DNA of 6,041 bases, taken from the NCBI GenBank assembly GCA_015232795.1, contig JADFYX010000155.1:1-6041 (forward strand), in the 5' to 3' direction. Below, piece by piece: positions 1 to 5,687 of the stretch (within the stretch, counting starts at the first letter, position 1; the number at the start of each line of letters is the position of its first letter). Under the pieces are notes generated by a model. It saw only the letters and a list, made by a program, of their open reading frames with translations. It made no database searches and had not been told where the DNA came from. Position numbers and translations under genes: made by a program. This DNA is from Magnetococcales bacterium. Its GTDB lineage: Bacteria; Pseudomonadota; Magnetococcia; Magnetococcales; JADFYX01.

Positions 1-1
1 A

Positions 2-1048
2 AGATTCTATCTTACTACCTCTAGAAAGACCACAGTTATGCAATATAGCTCACGCAATATTGCCAAAGCTTTGCTTGGCAAAGGGTGTGATGTCTGTTTA
101 ATGGTAGAAGATAATGATATGGAGGATTTGACCCAACTACATAGGATCAAAGCACAATACGAATTTAATCCCCATTGTGTAATAAACATAAACCATTTTA
201 ACAATGAATGGCTTCACCCTGATGTATACAATATAATTTGGTGGCAAGATTATATGATGGGGGTGGAGGAAGAAAAAGTACACTTACGTGAACGTGATAT
301 ATTGCTAACAGCAGATCCATCTCTCTTACCATACTTAACAAAATCTGGCATGAAAGATATCAAACGCCAGGAGTTTTGTGTCGATACAAATGTTTTCCAA
401 AACAACACACCTATGGAAGAACGGCACAAATCTGTATTTGTCGGTGTCTCTTACAAATATCGTCTTGGGCATTTAGTAGGAGAAAAGCAGGCTCTTGATC
501 TACTACAAGAACAGATGGATAGTGGCGCAGCAATTACCACTGATTTTCTGCACTATGTAGCAAAGAAGACAAACTTACCTTTTAAATATGTTTATGATGT
601 TGGACCTCTTTTTACCCATGTTGTGCGTGAAACAGCAGTAAAATGGTTATGTGAGTTAGCACCCCAGATTGATCTTGAGGTTGAAATATATGGACGGGGA
701 TGGGATGACCACCCCATTATCAGCCCTTATTATAAAGGACCAATAGAGCACGGCCCCAAGATAGCTAAACTCTATAACGAAACCAAATATGCCCTCTCTG
801 CCAGCCCCTATGTTGTAGATAGCCAAAGACTATCCGAAATTTGTGCATGCGGTGCCATACCCATAATGTATGATGCCCGCCCTTTTGCACCACAACCCCA
901 TTGGGATGATGAGTGTTTATGGTTCAACTCCCAAGAGGAGTTCAACAACTGTTTTACCCAAAAACCACGAAACAGCCCTGATGTTATTGCACAAACCAAC
1001 TCCTACGATGCTTTTGCAGATCGTATTATCAGGTTTATTAAGCCATGA
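2..1048 (+). CDS. CgeB-like GT-B glycosyltransferase (5' end outside window)
   Basis: Probable glycosyltransferase of the CgeB/Glyco_trans_1_2 type, which would transfer a nucleotide-activated sugar to a glycan or protein acceptor in the cytoplasm. The frame is open to the left edge, and the residues before the ATG at 38 (TSRKTTVMQYSSRNIAKAL) form the usual N-terminal segment of this family. The true start is therefore upstream and Met38 is internal. Counting from that Met, VFVGVSYKYR (133-142) and VEIYGRGWDDHP (215-226) look like the interdomain and donor-domain strands. SASPYVVDSQRLSEICACGA (254-273) matches the C-terminal donor-site helix, where the Glu of RLSEICACG usually contacts the nucleotide sugar. 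The 348 residues seen are close to a complete protein, so little is missing. It ends in TGA, 28 bases before the next gene. Donor and acceptor cannot be told. Family call is fairly sure; substrate is unknown. Confidence 0.8.
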   Translation, partial: RFYLTTSRKTTVMQYSSRNIAKALLGKGCDVCLMVEDNDMEDLTQLHRIKAQYEFNPHCVININHFNNEWLHPDVYNIIWWQDYMMGVEEEKVHLRERDILLTADPSLLPYLTKSGMKDIKRQEFCVDTNVFQNNTPMEERHKSVFVGVSYKYRLGHLVGEKQALDLLQEQMDSGAAITTDFLHYVAKKTNLPFKYVYDVGPLFTHVVRETAVKWLCELAPQIDLEVEIYGRGWDDHPIISPYYKGPIEHGPKIAKLYNETKYALSASPYVVDSQRLSEICACGAIPIMYDARPFAPQPHWDDECLWFNSQEEFNNCFTQKPRNSPDVIAQTNSYDAFADRIIRFIKP

Positions 1049-1076
1049 TACTAACTGTTGGTACGGTTAAAATATA

Positions 1077-2135
1077 ATGACGACAATGCCCCAAAAAGAT
1101 ATCGGTGGTAGCAAGTTACTGACCTACCCCGACCATTTTCAAGCTTGGCTTGATGGTAAAAACCCTGGCCCACTAGTAGCAGAAGTGGGAATAGTAAATG
1201 GCTGCAACCACAACTGTTTACACTGTGATTTTCAACAGTTTGAACCTTACGGTAAACATAATAAATATTTAGATTTCGAGGTATTTAAAACTTTTGCCAA
1301 AGATTTTGCTGATATGGGTGGAGTAGAATTTTTTTTTGCTGGTAGCGGCGAACCAATGTTGCATCCTCAATTCTCTCAGATTATCAGCTTTGCTAAAAGC
1401 CTCGGTATAAACTGTACTTTGAGCAGCAATGGTCAAATTTTAACTCGGAAAAATGCCGAAAAACTACTGCCAAACCTTGATTGGATACGTTGTTCGGTAA
1501 ATGGTGGGGATTCTGCAACATACGGCAAAGTTCACGACTGCCCTCCCCATGAGTTTGAACGTCTTGAAAATAATTTAGCAACCGCAATAAAGATACGTAA
1601 TGCTGGGGGTTATGATACCCAGCTATTGCTCCAGTATATTATATATGATCTCAATTATGACTCTATACCGGGGATTGTTGAATTCCATAATAGAGTCGGT
1701 ACAGACAAGTTGGTGTTCCGCAACCGTGTAGATAAAGTTGGCAGCAAAAATACGGTACCCCAACACATTTTAGACCAGATAAGGGACATTGAAACAGAAC
1801 AGACAAAGGTAGAGGTACGTTGGAGTAATTTTCTTGATCAGCCTGATACTCCAACATGGAGCAAATGTTTTGGTCCCAATTTTAGAATCTACCTGGATGC
1901 TGCCGGAAATATTATCCCCTGCGCCCGGGATTTTTATATAGAGTGTAAAATTGGCAATATAAATCAAAGCAGTTTTAAAGATATTTGGCACTCTAAACAA
2001 CGTGCATCTATTTATTCTGATATTGCAACCGGCAAGGATATTCCTATTTGTGGCAAGTTTTGTCAGGTCGCATTTGATAATATTTATGTGCAAGGATGGC
2101 TGGAAAAACATTTCCGTGACGGAAAACAAAAATGA
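1077..2135 (+). CDS. Radical SAM protein with C-terminal SPASM/Twitch-like domain
   Basis: Radical S-adenosylmethionine enzyme of 352 residues. The signature C43-x3-C47-x2-C50 (CNHNCLHC) would bind the catalytic 4Fe-4S cluster. GSGEP (89-93) is the SAM-binding GGE-type motif, with SSNG (116-119) on a later strand. The C-terminal part has C264-x12-G277-x4-C282, then C290 and the pair C325-x3-C329, with a GN...DIWHS segment (293-306) typical of SPASM/Twitch proteins. This points to at least one auxiliary iron-sulfur cluster. An in-frame TAA at 1068 limits the start to the ATG at 1077 or 1086, and neither has a good Shine-Dalgarno sequence. The stop overlaps the next start (ATGA). Relatives act on sugars, aminocyclitols or peptides. 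The glycan context and coupling to an aminotransferase favour a sugar-type substrate, which is an inference. It could instead be a maturase or a methylthiolation-type enzyme. Family call is sure; reaction is not. Confidence 0.9.
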   Translation: MTTMPQKDIGGSKLLTYPDHFQAWLDGKNPGPLVAEVGIVNGCNHNCLHCDFQQFEPYGKHNKYLDFEVFKTFAKDFADMGGVEFFFAGSGEPMLHPQFSQIISFAKSLGINCTLSSNGQILTRKNAEKLLPNLDWIRCSVNGGDSATYGKVHDCPPHEFERLENNLATAIKIRNAGGYDTQLLLQYIIYDLNYDSIPGIVEFHNRVGTDKLVFRNRVDKVGSKNTVPQHILDQIRDIETEQTKVEVRWSNFLDQPDTPTWSKCFGPNFRIYLDAAGNIIPCARDFYIECKIGNINQSSFKDIWHSKQRASIYSDIATGKDIPICGKFCQVAFDNIYVQGWLEKHFRDGKQK

Positions 2136-3232
2136 ATGAGACAAAAATTAACTGGTGGAATATTGATGTTGGTGAGGATGCTGTGCCTAGCATAGCTGCT
2201 GCCATTGCCAACGGTCATATAAGTCAAGGTCCAATCACTGCGGAGTTTGAAGCAGCTTTGGCAAAGTTACTTGGTGTACCATACACCGTATGCACCACAA
2301 GTGGCACAATGGCTTTAAGCCTATCTTTGCTGGCTATGGGAGTGGGTCCAGGTGATGAGGTAATTATGCCTGACCGTACTTGGGTGGCTAGTGCTAATGC
2401 CGCTTTGTTGTTGGGAGCCAAAGTGCGTCTGGTGGATGTACTTGATGGGGGACTGCCAATTATGGATACCAGCAAAATTGCAGCGACCATCACCCCTGCT
2501 ACCAAAGTGATAATGCCAGTCCATTTAAATGGTCGAGGTGTTGATATGGAAGGGGTTTTGAAAATTGCTAAACAATACGGCCTGGAAGTTGTTGAAGATG
2601 CCTGCCCCTCTCTTGGTTCTCAACAAAAAGGCAGACCTGTTGGAACATTTGCTCGTTTTGGTTGTTTTTCACTGGGTATGGCCAAAGTATTAGGCACGGG
2701 GCAAGGTGGTGTTGTAGCCTGCCATAATGAGAATGATTGGAAGCTACTTAGCCGTATTCGCAATCAGGGTCTAAGTGGTACATCCATGGATGAACGCCAT
2801 GATGTACGGGGGAGTAATTTTAAATTTACCGACCTGCAAGCTGCCTTGGGTTTAGCACAAATCACCTCCCTTAAAAAACGTTTTGAACACCAAAAAAAAA
2901 TACATGCTATTTATGCACAAAACCTCCAAAACACAGCCTCTCTACAGTTTATTCCTGTAGATATTGCAGGGGGTGAGATTCCTCTACGCGCTGAAGGATA
3001 TTGTAAAGAACGTGACCGTTTTATAGCTGAGATGGGGCAACGTGGAGTTGCGGTTGCCCCCCAATCTTTAAATTTAAGTAGCTATCCATTTATAGGTGCC
3101 AATAAAAAAGAGTATCCTTTTGCCCAAAGATATTCACAAACTATGTTAACCCTGCCCTCAGGACCAGATCAGCCTCTGGCCAATGTTGAAAAAACAGTAG
3201 AGATTATCCACTCTATTGATCATCTTTTTTAA
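2132..3232 (+). CDS. DegT/DnrJ/EryC1/StrS aminotransferase (first copy)
   Basis: PLP-dependent sugar aminotransferase of 366 residues, the normal length for this family. It would convert a keto group of a nucleotide sugar or cyclitol to an amine, usually with glutamate or glutamine as donor. SGT (57-59) is the phosphate-binding turn. VVEDACPS (153-160) carries the Asp (D156) expected to pair with the PLP pyridine nitrogen. CFSLGMAKVLGTGQGG (178-193) contains the Schiff-base lysine, K185. A lysine here argues against the ColD-type dehydratases of the same fold, which have His. SNFKFTDLQAALG (228-240) is the conserved active-site helix region. The SLGMAK wording differs from the common SFYPTK and suggests a distinct subfamily. 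The start overlaps the stop of the radical SAM gene (ATGA at 2132), with a weak GGAA 7 bases upstream, so translation is probably coupled. Family is sure; substrate is unknown. Confidence 0.92.
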   Translation: MNETKINWWNIDVGEDAVPSIAAAIANGHISQGPITAEFEAALAKLLGVPYTVCTTSGTMALSLSLLAMGVGPGDEVIMPDRTWVASANAALLLGAKVRLVDVLDGGLPIMDTSKIAATITPATKVIMPVHLNGRGVDMEGVLKIAKQYGLEVVEDACPSLGSQQKGRPVGTFARFGCFSLGMAKVLGTGQGGVVACHNENDWKLLSRIRNQGLSGTSMDERHDVRGSNFKFTDLQAALGLAQITSLKKRFEHQKKIHAIYAQNLQNTASLQFIPVDIAGGEIPLRAEGYCKERDRFIAEMGQRGVAVAPQSLNLSSYPFIGANKKEYPFAQRYSQTMLTLPSGPDQPLANVEKTVEIIHSIDHLF

Positions 3233-3236
3233 TTGA

Positions 3237-3245
3237 AGGTAGGGA
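3237..3245 (+). promoter_or_regulatory. Ribosome binding site of the acyltransferase gene
   Basis: The purine-rich stretch AGGTAGGGA ends 6 bases before the ATG at 3252 and lies in the 19-base gap after the aminotransferase stop. It is one of the two clear Shine-Dalgarno sequences in the window, the other preceding the second radical SAM gene, and it fixes the start of the acyltransferase. Confidence 0.65.
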
Positions 3246-3251
3246 TAAATC

Positions 3252-3995
3252 ATGGATAGCGTTATCATACCCGAAAATATAGAAGTAAAACCTAACTCCA
3301 TAGCTATAATAGATTGGTATGAAGGTAGTGCTGGGCAGGTGGACTCTTGGATTAGCGAGTTGGGATATCACGTCGCCTGTTTTGTTAACCCCTCCTCTAC
3401 TCCTCCCCAGGTGGATATTGCTAAAGACAAGCTTGTGCGCGAGACAAAAATTTTTAGTTATCCTACCCAAAACAGTTTTAAAAAACGTCCTTTGATAACA
3501 GCACTCCAGTGGCCTCAGATACTTCTTGACCTCAATATCAACAAAGCTCTTATTATGGTTGCAGATCAACAACAACGTCTAGATAATATGGCTTTAGCTA
3601 AAAAAAACGGTATTGAACTCATTAGTGCAATCCACCCCACTGCCACAGTTATGCCAGATGCCGTACTCCATGAGAACACTGTTTTGCATGCTAGATCTTT
3701 TGTTGGCTATCGGGCGGAGCTACATGGTGGTGTTGTGTTAAACTCTGGTGCGCAAGTTGACCATCATAACGTACTCTATGAGTGTGTACGTATTGACCCT
3801 GGTGTTGTTACAGCGGGTAATGTTGTAATAGAACCATTTGCAACTCTGCATACAGGAGCAGTAGTTATAAACAAAGTTCGTATTGGTGAAGGGGCAGTTG
3901 TCGGTGCTGGTACGGTTTTGCTAAAAGATGTTGCCCCATATACAATGGTAGTTGGCAATCCTGGACGGGTTATTAGAAATTTACAAAAAAGTTGA
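3252..3995 (+). CDS. NeuD/PglD-like sugar O-/N-acyltransferase
   Basis: Probable acetyl- or acyl-CoA-dependent acyltransferase of 247 residues that modifies an amino or hydroxyl group of an activated sugar. The C-terminal half, from about residue 127, is a left-handed beta-helix of hexapeptide repeats (AIHPTATVMPDAVLHENTVL onward) and ends in the usual VVGNPGRVIR cap (233-242). SGAQVDHHNV (165-174) matches the NeuD/PglD catalytic loop; H171, after D170, is the likely general base. The N-terminal half should bind the nucleotide sugar, but the expected glycine loop (GAGGHG type) is replaced by IIDWYEGSAGQVDSW (19-33). The nucleotide or substrate may therefore differ from UDP-sugars. A strong Shine-Dalgarno sequence 6 bases upstream supports the start. 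Placement between two aminotransferases recalls PglE/PglD, where the new amino group is acetylated. That is a parallel only; the substrate is not known. Confidence 0.85.
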   Translation: MDSVIIPENIEVKPNSIAIIDWYEGSAGQVDSWISELGYHVACFVNPSSTPPQVDIAKDKLVRETKIFSYPTQNSFKKRPLITALQWPQILLDLNINKALIMVADQQQRLDNMALAKKNGIELISAIHPTATVMPDAVLHENTVLHARSFVGYRAELHGGVVLNSGAQVDHHNVLYECVRIDPGVVTAGNVVIEPFATLHTGAVVINKVRIGEGAVVGAGTVLLKDVAPYTMVVGNPGRVIRNLQKS

Positions 3996-4005
3996 TTATA
4001 ACCCG
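3966..4005. repeat. 8-bp inverted repeat around the stop codon of the acyltransferase gene
   Basis: CGGGTTAT at 3966-3973 is the exact reverse complement of ATAACCCG at 3998-4005, with a 24-base loop that contains the stop codon (3993-3995). On the + strand it is followed by nine A, not by a T run, so it is not a standard intrinsic terminator. It could form a modest RNA hairpin in the longest gap of the cluster (49 bases), perhaps affecting transcript stability or expression of the genes beyond it. Chance is also possible. Confidence 0.4.
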
Positions 4006-4032
4006 GACAAAAAAAAATTTGCTTTGGAGATA

Positions 4033-4048
4033 TTTTAAACAATCATGA
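4033..4048 (+). repeat. 16-bp direct repeat, copy 1, at the start of the second aminotransferase
   Basis: TTTTAAACAATCATGA is present here and again, base for base, at 5124-5139. In both places its ATG is the start codon of a gene. This copy lies in non-coding DNA apart from the last four bases. An in-frame TAA inside the repeat (4036-4038) shows that the ATG at 4045 is the first possible start of the second aminotransferase. A GGAG at 4026-4029 lies 15 bases upstream, which is unusually far for a Shine-Dalgarno sequence. Confidence 0.85.
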
Positions 4049-5139
4049 AAGTCCCTTTTCTAGACCTACGAGTCACCGACCCCGCTCAACGCCAGGAACT
4101 TCTGCAAGCGGTTGAGGCGGTTTTGGATCATGGTCGCATTATTTTAGGTCCAGAGGTACAACGGCTGGAGAGTAAAATTGCCAGCCGTGTTGGTTGTCAA
4201 TTTACCTCAGGTGTCAACTCCGGTACTGATGCACTTATTTTGGCTTTACGGGCTTTGGATATTGGTCATGGAGATGAGGTTATTACTACCCCACTCTCCT
4301 TTATTGCCACAGCAAATGCCGTCACCATTAATGGGGCAACTCCGGTATTCGCTGATATACTTGATGATCTCACCTTAGACCCAGAATCCATAGAACCACT
4401 TATTAGCGACAAAACCAAAGCCATTCTCCCCGTCCACTGGGCTGGCAAAGCATGCCAGATGGACGCAATTATATCTATAGCCAAAAAACACTCTCTCAAG
4501 GTTATAGAGGACTGCTCACAGGCGTTTGGTGCTCTTAACAACAACCGCCATGTTGGCTCTATGGGAGACATCGGCTGCTTTAGTATGAACTCCATGAAAA
4601 GTCTGGCCTCTCTAGGTGAAGCAGGAATGGTTGCCACCAACAACAAGGATTTTTGGCAAAGAGTTGACACCCTGCGCTATCACGGTCTAATAAACCGCGA
4701 AGAGTGCCATTTTGTAAGCCATAACGGTAGACTGGATACAATACAGGCCGCCTTTTTAGAAAAACGTTTAGATCGTTACGAAACCCTTTTGGCAAGAAGG
4801 CGCGAAACAGCTCAATTTTATCATGATGCCTTGGATGGTTTAGTCCACACACCTAAAGATCACCCCCATTGCCGGGATGTATTTTATACCTATACTATTC
4901 AGACTCCCAAAAGAGATGGTTTAAAACTCTACATGGAAGAGCACGGGATAGAGAGTAAAATACAACATATACCCCTAATGCCAGACCAACCTGTATATAA
5001 AGGTAAAACCCGTAACAACAGCCAAAATGCAAGAAAATTGGTGCAACAGGTTTTATGTATTCCTGCCAACGAAAAAGTAAGCAATAAACAGCGGGAATAT
5101 GTTGCCATGACAATTAAAAAGTTTTTTAAACAATCATGA
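4045..5139 (+). CDS. DegT/DnrJ/EryC1/StrS aminotransferase (second copy)
   Basis: Second PLP-dependent sugar aminotransferase, 364 residues and full length. NSGTDALILAL (58-68) holds the phosphate-binding SGT. VIEDCSQAFG (153-162) holds the PLP-pairing D156. CFSMNSMKSLASLGEAG (178-194) holds the Schiff-base lysine K185. GRLDTIQAAFL (228-238) and IQHIPLMPDQPVY (306-318) match the conserved C-terminal active-site segments. Side by side with the first copy, identity is only moderate and the lysine motif is of a different type (SMNSMK against SLGMAK). The two are thus old paralogues, likely with different substrates or positions of amination, and not a recent duplication. It follows a 49-base gap, the largest in the window, and its stop overlaps the cupin start (ATGA). 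Its first bases and last bases lie in the two copies of a 16-bp direct repeat. Family is sure; substrate is unknown. Confidence 0.92.
   Translation: MKVPFLDLRVTDPAQRQELLQAVEAVLDHGRIILGPEVQRLESKIASRVGCQFTSGVNSGTDALILALRALDIGHGDEVITTPLSFIATANAVTINGATPVFADILDDLTLDPESIEPLISDKTKAILPVHWAGKACQMDAIISIAKKHSLKVIEDCSQAFGALNNNRHVGSMGDIGCFSMNSMKSLASLGEAGMVATNNKDFWQRVDTLRYHGLINREECHFVSHNGRLDTIQAAFLEKRLDRYETLLARRRETAQFYHDALDGLVHTPKDHPHCRDVFYTYTIQTPKRDGLKLYMEEHGIESKIQHIPLMPDQPVYKGKTRNNSQNARKLVQQVLCIPANEKVSNKQREYVAMTIKKFFKQS
5124..5139 (+). repeat. 16-bp direct repeat, copy 2, at the start of the cupin gene
   Basis: Exact copy of the 16 bases at 4033-4048. Here it encodes the last residues and stop of the second aminotransferase and at the same time carries the cupin ATG at 5136. 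The offset between the copies is 1091 bases, equal to the distance between the two start codons. Recombination between copies would remove exactly one gene and leave the cupin behind the leader of the aminotransferase. Confidence 0.85.
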
Positions 5140-5687
5140 TAAAATCTATTAAAACTACCTTTAAAATTGAGAGTGAAGAGGTACTCTATACCGACCAAAA
5201 AACCACCTGTGTGGACCGGCAATTTTTAGAAACTTTAAAAAACCGTGCTGCGGCGACAAAGCGTAAAAGAATACGTTTATGCGTTCATGCCAACCCTGAC
5301 GACAATCTCCATGAGATGTTGATAGTTCTCCATAGAGACACCTACGTTCCTCCCCATGCCCACCAAAATAAAAGTGAATCATTTCACATGATCCAAGGGG
5401 CTTTGGATATTGTCCTCTTTAACGAAGATGGCACTCCCAATATCTCTATCCCCTTATCAACTGATGCCGATGACTATCTTTATTATCGTCTTTCCGATGC
5501 CACTTATCATACGGTACTTCCCCGGAGTGAATGGGTGATTTTTCACGAAACAACAAATGGTCCATTTAAAAGAGAAGAGACTCTATTTGCCCCTTTTGCA
5601 CCAGACAATAGTGCAGATATTGATCTACAACAGGCATACCTGGCAAAGTTACGATTGTTCATAGGACAATATTATGGGAAATTCTGA
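5136..5687 (+). CDS. WbuC-family cupin-fold metalloprotein
   Basis: Small beta-barrel protein of 183 residues that resembles WbuC proteins of O-antigen clusters, whose biochemical role is not established. Cupin motif 1 is complete: H74-x-H76-x4-E81-x6-G88 (HAHQNKSESFHMIQG), which would supply two His and one Glu metal ligands. H125 in DATYHTVLP is the likely fourth ligand from motif 2. The segments HEMLIVLHRDTYVPPH (59-74) and ALDIVLFNEDG (89-99) read as the WbuC core, preceded by an N-terminal region that includes a basic helix (about 30-46, with KRKR). No signal peptide or membrane segment is visible, so it should be cytoplasmic. The start overlaps the preceding stop (ATGA) and has no Shine-Dalgarno sequence, so translational coupling is likely. 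Its last 14 bases overlap the next gene. Possible roles include sugar isomerisation or a regulatory sensor; the sequence does not decide. Confidence 0.85.
   Translation: MIKSIKTTFKIESEEVLYTDQKTTCVDRQFLETLKNRAAATKRKRIRLCVHANPDDNLHEMLIVLHRDTYVPPHAHQNKSESFHMIQGALDIVLFNEDGTPNISIPLSTDADDYLYYRLSDATYHTVLPRSEWVIFHETTNGPFKREETLFAPFAPDNSADIDLQQAYLAKLRLFIGQYYGKF
5663..5666 (+). promoter_or_regulatory. Shine-Dalgarno sequence of the second radical SAM gene
   Basis: AGGA lies inside the cupin coding end, 7 bases before the ATG at 5674. An in-frame TAG at 5662-5664 rules out any earlier start, so the site decides the start of the second radical SAM gene. Confidence 0.6.

Noticed and set aside
60..81. Inverted repeat TTGCCAA/TTGGCAA with short loop
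   Set aside because: It lies inside the conserved coding segment of the glycosyltransferase, so codon choice explains it, and nothing around it suggests a regulatory site.
38..1048. Start of the glycosyltransferase at the ATG at 38
   Set aside because: The frame is open to the window edge and the twelve codons upstream read as the conserved N-terminal segment of the family, so this Met is internal.
1770..2144. Antisense open frame of 124 codons
   Set aside because: It lies wholly opposite the radical SAM gene, which has clear family motifs, and shows no recognisable domain of its own.
3212..3232. T run after TGATCA at the end of the first aminotransferase as a terminator
   Set aside because: There is no adequate stem before the T run, and the next gene begins 19 bases on with a strong ribosome binding site.
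3213..3575. Antisense open frame of 120 codons over the acyltransferase start
   Set aside because: It covers a well-supported gene with a good ribosome binding site on the other strand and has no recognisable motif.
3602..3608. In-phase A AAA AAC heptamer, a -1 frameshift slippery sequence, in the acyltransferase gene
   Set aside because: The zero frame encodes the complete family-length protein, the -1 frame has no recognisable continuation, and no strong downstream stem is seen. It is most likely Lys-Lys-Asn codons in AT-rich DNA.
3980..4036. Possible promoter before the second aminotransferase (TTTACA, TTGATT and TATTTT hexamers)
   Set aside because: No pair of hexamers has both good match and proper 16-18 base spacing; AT-rich sequence gives such matches easily.
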